64,000 nucleotides of DNA from CBDHFQ01 sp965262565 (GTDB lineage: Bacteria; Bacteroidota; Bacteroidia; J057), in assembly GCA_965262565.1 (NCBI GenBank), contig CBDHFQ010000020.1, forward strand, positions 806,001-870,000, given 5' to 3'. Below are positions 46,836 through 55,669 of the stretch, in pieces. The position numbers and the translations under genes were made by a program. The notes beneath the pieces were generated by a model. That model was not told the origin of the DNA. It ran no database searches and was given only the letters and a program-made list of their open reading frames with translations. Each line of letters starts with the position of its first letter. The first letter of the stretch is position 1.

Positions 46836-48302
46836 ATGAAAGGACTGGATTTGCTCGTTTTTTTATCTTATTTAGGCGGAATGCTATTGTTGGGAGTCAG
46901 TTTTTATCGTAGACATCGCTCAGCAACTTCTTTTGCCTTGGGAGACCAACAATTACCTTCCTGGACTATTACCTTGTCCTTCTTTGCTACCTTTGTCAGT
47001 AGTATCAGTTTTCTCGCCTTACCAGGAAGCGCATACCTTTCAAATTGGAATGCCTTTGTATTCAGTTTAACCCTTCCTGTTGCAGCCTTGATCGCTGTCC
47101 TGTTTTTTATTCCTATATACAGAAGAATTAATAGCCCTTCTGCTTACACTTATTTAGAACATAGGTTTGGAAAGTGGGCCAGTATGTATGCATCTATTTG
47201 TTACTTGCTCAACCAACTTATGAGGATAGGTACTATTTTATATTTATTGGCGATCGCCCTGCATGCTATTTTAGGATGGAACATTCCATTGATCATCATC
47301 TTGACAGGCGTAATGGTCCTTATCTATTCTTTGTTAGGGGGAATTCAGGCAGTGGTATGGACTGATGCCATTCAAGCAATCGTGTTAATGGTGGGTGCCT
47401 TAGCGTGTATTATATACATCATCTTACACATTCCCGGAGGAGTTGAGGAGATTTGGAACATTGGACAAAAAGAGGAGAAGTGGAGCCTCGGTAGTTGGTC
47501 CTTCGACCTATCTCAACCTACCTTTTGGGTTGTATTCATTTATGGAGTATTCATCAACTTACAAAATTACGGGATTGACCAAAATTACGTCCAAAGATAT
47601 ATGGCTTCCCATTCCGAAGCAGCAGCAAAGCGATCTGCCCTCATTGGGGGATTGATTTATCTTCCCGTATCAGCGATGTTTCTATTTATCGGAACTGCGC
47701 TTTATGCTTATTATCAATCAGATATAGCTTCCCTTCCCAATGAATTAGCTACTGAAAATATGAGTGATCGAATTTTTCCCTTTTTCATTGTGCAGGAATT
47801 ACCCTCAGGCATGGTAGGTTTGATGATAGCGGCTATTTTTGCAGCGGGAATGAGTACGATTTCTACTAGCTTCAACAGTGCAGCCACGGTGATTTGGATA
47901 AATTTCTTTTCGAAGCATGAGCAGAATTCCAACGCTCCTAAAAAGGCTATTCATATATTGTATATTGCCTCTGTAGTGATTAGTATATTGGGTATAGGCA
48001 TAGGCTTGACAATGATCAATGTAAAAAGCGCCCTGGATACCTGGTGGAAATTGGCATCAGTCTTCAGTGGAGGAATGCTGGGATTATTTTTACTCGGTGC
48101 TTTTGCTCCCTTAGCGAATGCGAGAGCAGCTATATTGGGAGTTATCGTTGGCATTGTTATCATTTTGTGGATTAGCTTATCCAATGTATTTAGCTTATTT
48201 TCTTCTGTATCAGCTCCCTTTCATCCCTATATGGCGATTGTGTTGGGAACTTCAGCTATTTTTTTGGTGGGATGGTTGCTTTCTTCTCTAAAAAATGGTT
48301 GA
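46836..48302 (+). CDS. Sodium:solute symporter (SSS family)
   Basis: A 488-residue inner-membrane transporter with about 13 helices. I chose ATG 46836 (MKGLDLLVFLSYLGGMLLLG); a TTG at 46827 is less likely. The SSS landmarks are SFALGDQQLPSWTITLSFFATFVSSISFLALPG, YTYLEHRFG, GGIQAVVWTDAIQ and FAAGMSTISTSFNSAATV. It would import a solute with Na+. It sits 14 bases after the lyase gene, matching the common lyase-transporter-sialidase arrangement used for sialic-acid-like sugars. Confidence 0.93.
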   Translation: MKGLDLLVFLSYLGGMLLLGVSFYRRHRSATSFALGDQQLPSWTITLSFFATFVSSISFLALPGSAYLSNWNAFVFSLTLPVAALIAVLFFIPIYRRINSPSAYTYLEHRFGKWASMYASICYLLNQLMRIGTILYLLAIALHAILGWNIPLIIILTGVMVLIYSLLGGIQAVVWTDAIQAIVLMVGALACIIYIILHIPGGVEEIWNIGQKEEKWSLGSWSFDLSQPTFWVVFIYGVFINLQNYGIDQNYVQRYMASHSEAAAKRSALIGGLIYLPVSAMFLFIGTALYAYYQSDIASLPNELATENMSDRIFPFFIVQELPSGMVGLMIAAIFAAGMSTISTSFNSAATVIWINFFSKHEQNSNAPKKAIHILYIASVVISILGIGIGLTMINVKSALDTWWKLASVFSGGMLGLFLLGAFAPLANARAAILGVIVGIVIILWISLSNVFSLFSSVSAPFHPYMAIVLGTSAIFLVGWLLSSLKNG

Positions 48303-48387
48303 TCTGTCCTGTACCAATGCATCGTAATGGGAAGGAAGGCTAAGGATTACTTTATTGGCACACACATACAACAACAACAACACTACT

Positions 48388-49542
48388 ATGAACCATAACA
48401 TCTACCTATTCATCACCTGTTTGGTGGCTTTTTTCTTCCATCAAAGTGCGTTCTGCCAACAAACAGATACTTCACCATCCTCCAATAATAACACCAAAGC
48501 TTATCATCTTCCTCCTTTAAGTGCGCCGGGAGAAGGGGCTTTTGTTTCTGCCCGGTTACTTTACTCATTGGCCAACAAACCCACTCCGGAATGCCATGCT
48601 TCCTCTATTGTGGAGACTTCAGAAGGATTAGTTTGTGCCTTTTTCGCAGGAACGGAAGAAGGACATCCAGATGTAGGGATCAGGATATCCAGGTATAAAG
48701 ATGGGGATTGGAGTGAAGCGGTAGAGGTAGCTAATGGAATTCAGGAGGGGGAATCGCGTTATCCTTGTTGGAATCCAGTTTTATTTGTGCCAATGGGGGG
48801 ACCCTTGATGTTGTTTTATAAGGTGGGACCAAATCCGAGAGAATGGTGGGGAATGTTGATGACTTCGGAAGATCATGGCCATAGCTGGTCTGAACCCAGA
48901 AAGTTGGGAGAACATGAGCAGGTAGGGCATTTGTTGGGCCCCGTTCGTGCCAAACCGATCCAATTAGAAGATGGAATGCTATTATGTCCTTCCAGTACGG
49001 AGCGAAATGTGGATGGAGAGATATTGTGGAAGGTGCATATGGAGTTGACGGAGGATAAGGGGCAACATTGGGAAGTGATAGGGCCACTGAATGATGGAAA
49101 GACCTTCGATGCGATTCAACCGACGGTGTTGAGGTATGAGGATGGGAGGATGCAACTATTGTGTAGAACGAGAGAGCATGTGATTTCTCAATCCTGGTCC
49201 GAAGATCAGGGTAAAACGTGGAGTGAGATGACAGCTACCTCTTTGCCTAATCCCAGCGCAGGCATAGATGCAGTAAGTTTAAAAGATGGGCGTCAATTAT
49301 TGGTCTATAATCATACTGAGAAAGGGGGGAAATCCAGGAGCGGTAGGCATATGTTGAATCTTGCGATATCCAATGATGGGGAAATGTGGGAACCTGTGAT
49401 GACGCTGGAAGATGATGCAACCAATGAAGCGGGTTATTCTTATCCTGCTATGATCCAAACATCGGATGGGATGGTGCATATTACTTATACGTATGTGCGA
49501 GAAAGTATTAAACATGTGATGATAGATCCTTCGAAATTGTAA
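48388..49542 (+). CDS. Exported sialidase (BNR/Asp-box) family protein
   Basis: A 384-residue protein. ATG 48388 gives a signal peptide (MNHNIYLFITCLVAFFFHQSAFC); an upstream TTG at 48355 would precede it with a polar Asn-rich stretch. Several Asp boxes of the S-x-D-x-G-x-x-W type are visible: SEDHGHSWSEP, TEDKGQHWEVI and SEDQGKTWSEM, giving a six-bladed propeller. PECHASSIVETSEGLVCAFFAG holds the first conserved region. An Arg triad typical of sialidases may be present (RYPCWNPV, RTREHV) but cannot be proved. Location is probably periplasmic. Confidence 0.85.
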   Translation: MNHNIYLFITCLVAFFFHQSAFCQQTDTSPSSNNNTKAYHLPPLSAPGEGAFVSARLLYSLANKPTPECHASSIVETSEGLVCAFFAGTEEGHPDVGIRISRYKDGDWSEAVEVANGIQEGESRYPCWNPVLFVPMGGPLMLFYKVGPNPREWWGMLMTSEDHGHSWSEPRKLGEHEQVGHLLGPVRAKPIQLEDGMLLCPSSTERNVDGEILWKVHMELTEDKGQHWEVIGPLNDGKTFDAIQPTVLRYEDGRMQLLCRTREHVISQSWSEDQGKTWSEMTATSLPNPSAGIDAVSLKDGRQLLVYNHTEKGGKSRSGRHMLNLAISNDGEMWEPVMTLEDDATNEAGYSYPAMIQTSDGMVHITYTYVRESIKHVMIDPSKL

Positions 49543-49557
49543 CAAGTGTTAAGCCTT

Positions 49558-50442
49558 ATGGAGAGGATTTTTTTAGCTTCTTTTAAAGTGCTCGTTTTAT
49601 TAATGATTTCGGGATGGTATGGGTGCAGGTTTGATGGGGCAACCTCCGAAGAAAAAAGGACCATGGCTTCCACAGAGAATGAGCTTGATGCCTTTCAGGA
49701 AAATGCAGATAGCGTTGAAGTACATGTAGATGAAAAAATTCCTATCACATACTTATTGGGAAAATTCGAACCTGCTGAAGATGCTCAGTTTATTCAATTA
49801 AGCGCTCCATTGGCGGGAGGCTCTGCTGATGGAGCTTATCTATTAAAGGAAGTGTTTGATGCTTTTGTTAAGATGCGTGAAGCTGCTGAATTAGATAGCA
49901 TAGAGTTAGTCATTTTATCAGCGACCAGAAATTTTACCTATCAGAAAAGGATATGGGAGGACAAGTGGGCTGGGCGAAGGAAAGTCGAAGGAAAGAATTT
50001 AGCCAAAGAAATTCCTGACCCTATGGAGAGGGCAACATTTATTCTTCGCTTCAGTGCTATGCCTGGAACTTCGAGGCATCATTGGGGAACGGATATTGAT
50101 CTTAACTCTTTTACCAATGCGTATTTTTCTTCTGGTCAAGGTCTCAAAGAATATCAATGGTTACAAGAGCATGCTGGGACATTTGGATTTTGTCAGGTGT
50201 ATTCCACTTTAGATTCATTAAGCGGAAGAACTACGGGCTATCAGGAAGAAAAATGGCATTGGTCTTATTTGCCTGTAGCGAATAGGTACCTGGAATCTTA
50301 TTTGGCTCAAATATCTCCCGATGCTATTCTAGGATTTGAAGGTTCAGAAGTAGCACGTTCTTTAGAGGTAATTAGGAAATATGTCGGAGGAATAAATCCA
50401 GATTGTTTACATGATTCATCGGTCAAAGAGGGAATAGAATAA
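49558..50442 (+). CDS. M15-family D-Ala-D-Ala carboxypeptidase-like lipoprotein
   Basis: A 294-residue protein. I chose ATG 49558 (MERIFLASFKVLVLLMISGWYGC, lipobox Cys23) over GTG 49546. The VanY/M15B zinc site is clear: SRHHWGTDIDL supplies His174 and Asp181 in the S-x-H-x2-G-x3-D pattern, and EKWHWSY supplies His234. It should cleave D-Ala-D-Ala or D-Ala-containing peptides of peptidoglycan in the periplasm. It lies 15 bases after the sialidase gene; the pairing may concern cell-wall or glycan recycling, or simply co-transcription. Confidence 0.9.
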   Translation: MERIFLASFKVLVLLMISGWYGCRFDGATSEEKRTMASTENELDAFQENADSVEVHVDEKIPITYLLGKFEPAEDAQFIQLSAPLAGGSADGAYLLKEVFDAFVKMREAAELDSIELVILSATRNFTYQKRIWEDKWAGRRKVEGKNLAKEIPDPMERATFILRFSAMPGTSRHHWGTDIDLNSFTNAYFSSGQGLKEYQWLQEHAGTFGFCQVYSTLDSLSGRTTGYQEEKWHWSYLPVANRYLESYLAQISPDAILGFEGSEVARSLEVIRKYVGGINPDCLHDSSVKEGIE

Positions 50443-50511
50443 TCACAAGGGCAAACAATGAACCAAATTTAGGAATGTTTTCGTATATGATATAAAAACC
50501 AATCAAATATC

Positions 50512-50691
50512 ATGTCTTTATTAGAAATTATACTAGCTATTTTACTACCTCCTTTAGCTGTAGGATTGAGGGAGGGATTAAGCTTTAACTTATTGATCAA
50601 CATTATTTTAACTCTCCTTGGATATATTCCTGGATTAATTCACGCCATTTATATATTAACGAGAGGATCTCGCGCTACAGCAAAATATTAA
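50512..50691 (+). CDS. YqaE/Pmp3-family small membrane protein
   Basis: A 59-residue protein. It has two hydrophobic helices, with ILLPPLAVGLREGLSFNLLIN and LLGYIPGLIHAIYIL matching the PF01679 Pmp3/UPF0057 pattern (I-lA-l-PP-aV-l--G-----lin-iLt-lGyiPGiihA-yv). Family members are small membrane proteins linked to membrane potential and salt stress in yeast and plants. It starts 69 bases after the M15 gene and is closed by an intrinsic terminator at 50718, so it may be its own short transcript. Confidence 0.92.
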   Translation: MSLLEIILAILLPPLAVGLREGLSFNLLINIILTLLGYIPGLIHAIYILTRGSRATAKY

Positions 50692-50717
50692 TTATTTATA
50701 TAGCATAGTTAGAGGAT

Positions 50718-50752
50718 AGCGCATTTGCGAGGTATCGTGAATGCGCTTTTTT
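50718..50752 (+). terminator. Intrinsic terminator after the Pmp3-family gene
   Basis: AGCGCATT at 50718-50725 pairs perfectly with AATGCGCT at 50740-50747 (8-bp stem, 14-base loop), immediately followed by a run of T residues. It lies 26 bases past the Pmp3 stop codon. Confidence 0.75.
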
Positions 50753-50816
50753 ATAGCAGTAATTTCAATAACCCAAATCCAATTCGATTACATATTCATT
50801 GTTATTCGTTCACCTT

Positions 50817-51635
50817 TCAATTATCGCTAATTAATATGGTGAATTTGCCACTATTAAGTAAAGATTTGATACCTTCCAATATACTGTCAGGTGCTGAGTA
50901 GTAGGGATGGCTTTGAAAAATTACTGCATCATCCATTATTCCTTCTATTTCTTGCTTGACTTGTTCTACTTTTCCTTTGTCAGCAAATTTAAGGGCATTA
51001 GGTTTGAACCAATCTACTTCTATGCAATAATTGATATGTTGTTTACAACGACATGGGTTTTTGGGGTCATAAATACCACATTGCCTTGCCATAAAACCCC
51101 TTATCTGTTTACGGGCTAAAGAAAGTCTTTTTCGAAATGTGGCTGGTTCAATCTCCAAAATATAAGCTCCTTCATTGCTATCAAATTCCAATATTTCACC
51201 TAACAGATATGCCAAACGCAAAGGTCTGGAAACACAAATTAGCATACTGGTGCTGCAAGCAATTTTTACTTCTTCTTCTAATAAATCAGCATCTGCCTTT
51301 TCGTAAGCGGGATAAGTTGCTCCTACTTTCAAATGGTATTCCCCTTCTTCGAAGGTAAGGTTTTCGGTTTGGGTTCTTTTCATATTCAACAGATAGTTGG
51401 TGGCTACTCGATACACCCAAGTACTAAAACTACTTTCGCCTCTGAATTTTGAAAGATTAGTGAGTATTTTCAAAAGAATTTCTTGCGTGGCATCCTCGGC
51501 ATCCATTGGGTTCCAAAGGTAGCGTACTGACAAATTATACAACTTGCCATGAATACTCTTAATCAGTGTTTCTATTGATGTTTTATCACCGTTTAGACAA
51601 CTAGCTATGAGTTTTTTATCATTAGTATTGTTCAT
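50817..51635 (-). CDS. ECF-like sigma-70 factor with Cys/His-rich C-terminal extension
   Basis: A 272-residue sigma factor. Region 2 (20-90) has DAEDATQEILLKILTNLSKFRGESSFSTWVYRVATNYLLN, the core-binding and -10 recognition helices. Region 4 (120-182) ends in EIEPATFRKRLSLARKQIRGFM. The 90-residue tail begins with Cys186, Cys195, Cys197, His200 and Cys204 (CGIYDPKNPCRCKQHINYC), a possible metal-binding knot, and then an alpha/beta segment to FTILISDN. Standard ECF factors end at region 4, so the tail may sense a signal, metal or redox state. There is no anti-sigma gene beside it; the only neighbour on this strand upstream is the SnoaL-like gene. Confidence 0.85.
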   Translation of the reverse strand: MNNTNDKKLIASCLNGDKTSIETLIKSIHGKLYNLSVRYLWNPMDAEDATQEILLKILTNLSKFRGESSFSTWVYRVATNYLLNMKRTQTENLTFEEGEYHLKVGATYPAYEKADADLLEEEVKIACSTSMLICVSRPLRLAYLLGEILEFDSNEGAYILEIEPATFRKRLSLARKQIRGFMARQCGIYDPKNPCRCKQHINYCIEVDWFKPNALKFADKGKVEQVKQEIEGIMDDAVIFQSHPYYSAPDSILEGIKSLLNSGKFTILISDN

Positions 51636-51794
51636 TATGACATTTTCTCAATGATTTATTCACAATTAATCAAAGGTTTGTTTTCTGCAATCCCCCATTT
51701 TCATAGCAGTACATATGTGTTTCGCTTCAATTTACTGTTCTATGTGTAGCGGGAACATAGAAGTAATTCCTCGTTTTGTTCAGTTGTATTCTTA

Positions 51795-52154
51795 TCAAGT
51801 AGCATAGTAGAATTTTTCTCGAATGATTAGACCCTCTTCCCATTGCCTTACGGCTACTTCGGGATATACGACTTTTTTGCCTTGCTCATTGGTATAATCA
51901 AAAAGTACTTCTTGAATGCTGAGGTTTTCGCCATAGGCTACGCTTAAAACACGAAGTTTAAGGTCAGGAAATGCTTCCACAAAACCACTGCATTGATCCC
52001 GATTGAAGACTTTACCCTCTCGTGGTTCGGTTTCATTTTCTTGCATAGTTACGTTTTCAGCATAGAATTGCTCGAAGCCTTCCATTGCCTTACCTTGCTC
52101 AAGCATTTTGTTAAGCTGTTGATTGTTGTCTTTGAAATTACTCATTGCTTTCAT
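51795..52154 (-). CDS. SnoaL-like (NTF2-fold) protein
   Basis: A 119-residue small cytoplasmic protein. I chose ATG 52154 (MKAMSNFKDN); a longer TTG-type start at 52193 is unlikely. LEQGKAMEGFEQFYAENVTMQENETEPREGK and FVEAFPDLKLRVLSVAYGEN follow the SnoaL-like polyketide-cyclase/NTF2 pattern. It is upstream of the sigma-factor gene on the same strand, 159 bases away. The fold is used for varied enzymes and ligand-binding domains, including the C-terminal domain of ECF41-type sigma factors; no specific role is assigned. Confidence 0.8.
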   Translation of the reverse strand: MKAMSNFKDNNQQLNKMLEQGKAMEGFEQFYAENVTMQENETEPREGKVFNRDQCSGFVEAFPDLKLRVLSVAYGENLSIQEVLFDYTNEQGKKVVYPEVAVRQWEEGLIIREKFYYAT

Positions 52155-52312
52155 TTTTAAGTTGAGTTTAGTGCCTTTTTCTTTTGGACACAATTCAACT
52201 AGTAAGTGTGAACTGAAATGAGCAGTTTTTTGGGTAATAGGTGTTTTTTGCGTTCTAGGTGCCTTTCCATTACTTTTCTCTCAGGCATTAACGACATATT
52301 TCCGCTTGTTGA

Positions 52313-52447
52313 GATAATGGACGTATTCAAGTGATTGAAATGCCCAATGTTTCTATAGGCATGTTGCAGGTGTTTGAATCTGATCGTGAAATCAAGATCG
52401 ACGAACTACACATGATACTTTCTTGTCAACTTTTCGATATAAAGTAA
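52313..52447 (+). pseudogene. Possible relic of a protein-coding gene
   Basis: An open stretch without a start codon, bounded by TGA at 52310-52312, encodes about 44 residues with protein-like composition (IQVIEMPNVSIGMLQVFESD, EIKIDELHMILSCQLFDIK). In the region just upstream, 52284-52320, a different frame reads GINDIFPLVEIMD, which would join to it through an indel. I do not recognise a family. It could be the degraded C-terminus of a lost gene; the evidence is weak. Confidence 0.2.
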
Positions 52448-52674
52448 TTTAAAGCTGTGATAAAACAAATACTCAAATAGACAGCCATCATGTACTGACC
52501 GACGAAGGCAGATTCCATGTGAACTTCCTGGAATTTCATCCCCATCCCTCCTATAAAGTAACTGATAGGTATAATGAGTAAGATATAAGGAGCTAATTTC
52601 TTTGCTTTCCAGATAATCAGAAAATAGATAAAGCCCGTCAGGAAATTAGAGATACCAAATGCGCTCATAAGCAC
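52426..52674 (-). CDS. Small membrane protein, probably N-terminally truncated
   Basis: An 82-residue hydrophobic protein with three predicted helices (GISNFLTGFIYFLIIW, LAPYILLIIPISYFIGGMGM, FVGQYMMAVYLSICFITALNYF). It starts from GTG at 52674; the frame extends six codons upstream to a stop but offers no ATG. It looks like the C-terminal three helices of a four-helix membrane protein whose first part has been lost. Family unknown. It overlaps the putative relic on the opposite strand by 22 bases. Confidence 0.5.
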   Translation of the reverse strand: MLMSAFGISNFLTGFIYFLIIWKAKKLAPYILLIIPISYFIGGMGMKFQEVHMESAFVGQYMMAVYLSICFITALNYFISKS

Positions 52675-52759
52675 TAAACTATCTGAAGTGGGTTAGATCT
52701 GAGCGAGATGTTCTGCTGCATATCTCACCTGGAACGTATGGGCAATACCCTGCCCCGGC

Positions 52760-55408
52760 TTATTGGTACACTTCCGCACCTTCATCTCCTCCTGCCATCA
52801 AATATGCCATTAAATCGGCGATTTCGGTAGGATTCAACTTATTCAACAATCCTGGAGGCATGGTAGATACGGGAAAATTTTCTCTGGTTTCCACCTCTGA
52901 AGCCACAATAGCTATTGACTGAGTGGGATCATAAGGATTGGTATTAACATAAATCTTACCGTCTTTTTCCTCTACAAACCTTCCAGATACCGTTTTCCCA
53001 TCTTTCATATTAAATTGAGTAGCAGCATATTGGTCACTGATCACATCGGAAGGCGCTACAATGGCCCAAAGCATATCTCTCGTTTCAAATCGGGTGTGAG
53101 CCTGAGTAAGGTTAGGCCCTACATTTCCACCTTCACCTTGCATCATATGACAGGAACTACACAAAGCGGCAGCATATAACTTTTTACCTTCTTCAAAATT
53201 TCGTTGCTCTCCTTCTGCCTCTCTAACAATCTTTCTCAATTCACTCATACTATAATTTTTCCCCGGCCCTTTAGCTTTGGGGAGATCAGCTAAATTCACC
53301 GCTTTATATGCAATAAACTGCTCATTCACATCTGATAAGGCTTTTAGATCTTCTGTAGACAATTGACCCATCGCCTGCTCGCGAATCTTATCAATAAATC
53401 CCTTATAACTCATTCCCCCTTTTCGTTGCATCGCATCAGCAAACCATTTAAAGTATTCTCTTCGTTGGTCCATGCTCCAACCCTCCTTCACATGACTCAG
53501 GGAATTCACAAAGGAAATTTCTGCTCTGGAAGGCATATGTGCTAACATTTCCTTAATCGTCGGGCCATATTGCTCACTACGTGCAATGATTTCCTGACTC
53601 AAATAAGGAGTTTCTCCGGTTTGTTGGCCACTTTCTTCAATTAATTTCAGTGTTTTCCCTACTACTCCCGGAGCTTCGAGATAGGATAACACTTTTGCCA
53701 ATTCAAGGTTTAGTGCTTTAGTCTCAGCAGGATAAAATGGATTTAATTGACTGATAACTAGTTCTTTGATTCTATCTTCTGGTGCTCCTAAGCGAATGAA
53801 GATCAAACTGTAAGCTCTTAGCAAACTCAATTGTTGTTGTTCGTTTAGCTCTTTGTAATTGAGGCTGTTTAATCGTGCCAATAAGGTAGACTTACTAGCT
53901 TGTTCTCCCATTCTTGCCAGGGCGATCGATCCTTCTATGATGTGGTTAGCTGAATTAATTTTGAGATAATCGCTCTTCCACATATTAACTGGAATTCGTT
54001 CTAATCCTACTCTGGCAGTATATCGAATAAATCGGTCTTCGTGGTCTAGGTTGTGCCAAAACAATTGATAAGCCTCCTGTTGTAATTCCTGAAGTTGATG
54101 AGGGGCTTTATCTTTTCGGGTAATTTCCCAAAGCGTATGTTCTATTTGCCTCCTTAATTTAAACAACTGATTATCTGCTGTATTAGAAGCTTTAGAGACG
54201 GGAGCTGGATCGGCTGGTCCATTGTAGTATACGCGGTACATATGCGATTCTACCCTACGGCCTCCCGTGGTAAAGTACATAGCTCCATCATCTCCTGCCA
54301 CCATATCTGTTAACGGTAAGGGAACACCGGATAAAAATTCCTCTTTTTCTCCTCTATAGGTACTTCCCTCAGGGAAAAGGGAAATGAAATACATGGTTCC
54401 AAAGCTCCAATCCATGATAAACAAGCCTTGTTTGAACCGATCCGGAAAGGCTAAATCTTTACCTATCAATACTCCTGTTGGAGATCCTTGACCAATATTA
54501 ATGACAGGAGGTAAGTTGTCGGGATAGTATTGGGGCCACTTTCCAGAACCTGTACGCCATCCATATTCGCTTCCCAAGGTTGCGTGAACCACACGAATAG
54601 GTCTGTACCAGGGCATTCCCATATCCCATTCCATATCTGAATCGAAGACGAGGATTTCCTGTTCTGCAGTAAAAGCCATATCATAGCTGTTCCTATAGCC
54701 TGAACTGACGATTTCCCAATGTTTTCCTTCAGGATCAGTAACAGCAATCCATCCTCCTGGGGCTGTACGGTCGTTGGCATGACCTCTGGGATCTTTGATG
54801 ACTGGAAATAAATTATCTTCCTGCCAGTCCGAAGATAATACGGATTCAAAGTCAGCCGGTGGATCTGTATGGTTTCCTCCCAACACAAACAGATACTCTT
54901 CTGTGGGACTCTTTAGGATAGCGTGCGGTCCATGTTCGCCGCTTCCTTCAAAGTCTTTCAGTCGCTCTACGTTATCTAATACATCATCTCCATCCGTATC
55001 CTGAACTCTGTAGAATCCGCTACCTTGTCCATCTACCCCTTCACTGGCATTAACGGTTACATACAAGCTATTAAACGCCCATAATAATCCTTGTGCATGA
55101 CCTAATTGGATAGGGATTTTTTCCACTTCCGCTTCCGTGCTTGTAGAGGCTTCTCCTTCGGCTGGAATGGGAGGGGGGGTAATTCTATATAAATAGCCAT
55201 ACTGATCGGAAGCAATTAGCCTACCTTTATCGTCTTTGCAGATTGATACCCAGGAACCTTGATCCAGGCGAGGATCGCCAGGGAAGTGAATATGTTCTAC
55301 GACAAATCCTTCAGGTACCTGGATATGATCTGCGGTAGGTTTTTCTGATTGGCAACTGATCAATAATGCCAAACAACATATTAGAATAGAGAAGCGTCCT
55401 TGTTGCAT
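52760..55408 (-). CDS. Beta-propeller/HEAT/cytochrome c lipoprotein (PVC-type heme protein)
   Basis: An 882-residue lipoprotein (signal to Cys19, LALLISC). The N-terminal half is a propeller of the membrane-bound dehydrogenase type (VPEGFVVEHIHFPGDPRL, GSEYGWRTGSGKWPQYYPDNLPP, MDWSFGTMYFISLFPEG). The middle has a helical HEAT-like region (about 400-640). The C-terminal domain is a class I cytochrome c with CSSCH at 750-754, GPNLTQ and the Met850 ligand in STMPPGLL, of the Pirellula/Verrucomicrobium type. It is a periplasmic electron-transfer enzyme of unknown substrate. It lies downstream of the IorB gene on the same strand, with a 261-base gap, and could accept its electrons. Confidence 0.85.
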   Translation of the reverse strand: MQQGRFSILICCLALLISCQSEKPTADHIQVPEGFVVEHIHFPGDPRLDQGSWVSICKDDKGRLIASDQYGYLYRITPPPIPAEGEASTSTEAEVEKIPIQLGHAQGLLWAFNSLYVTVNASEGVDGQGSGFYRVQDTDGDDVLDNVERLKDFEGSGEHGPHAILKSPTEEYLFVLGGNHTDPPADFESVLSSDWQEDNLFPVIKDPRGHANDRTAPGGWIAVTDPEGKHWEIVSSGYRNSYDMAFTAEQEILVFDSDMEWDMGMPWYRPIRVVHATLGSEYGWRTGSGKWPQYYPDNLPPVINIGQGSPTGVLIGKDLAFPDRFKQGLFIMDWSFGTMYFISLFPEGSTYRGEKEEFLSGVPLPLTDMVAGDDGAMYFTTGGRRVESHMYRVYYNGPADPAPVSKASNTADNQLFKLRRQIEHTLWEITRKDKAPHQLQELQQEAYQLFWHNLDHEDRFIRYTARVGLERIPVNMWKSDYLKINSANHIIEGSIALARMGEQASKSTLLARLNSLNYKELNEQQQLSLLRAYSLIFIRLGAPEDRIKELVISQLNPFYPAETKALNLELAKVLSYLEAPGVVGKTLKLIEESGQQTGETPYLSQEIIARSEQYGPTIKEMLAHMPSRAEISFVNSLSHVKEGWSMDQRREYFKWFADAMQRKGGMSYKGFIDKIREQAMGQLSTEDLKALSDVNEQFIAYKAVNLADLPKAKGPGKNYSMSELRKIVREAEGEQRNFEEGKKLYAAALCSSCHMMQGEGGNVGPNLTQAHTRFETRDMLWAIVAPSDVISDQYAATQFNMKDGKTVSGRFVEEKDGKIYVNTNPYDPTQSIAIVASEVETRENFPVSTMPPGLLNKLNPTEIADLMAYLMAGGDEGAEVYQ

Positions 55409-55669
55409 GTTCGAGCTGGTATATGAATTCGCTTAATGTAATGTTAAATCTTTATATGAATATAATGAGATTGCTACCATCTTTCCTAATTTCGCATCAT
55501 TGAGCTATAAATAAGATGTAAATTAAAGGGAAATAGAGCAAATGGGGAATTGGATGCTGATAGGTAGATGATGATTAGGTGGCCTTAATCTTAATTATTT
55601 GGGTTAAAAAAGACTGGGGATTCCTTTGCGAAAAAGAAATCCCCCAGATACAAGAATATGAATTTACCT

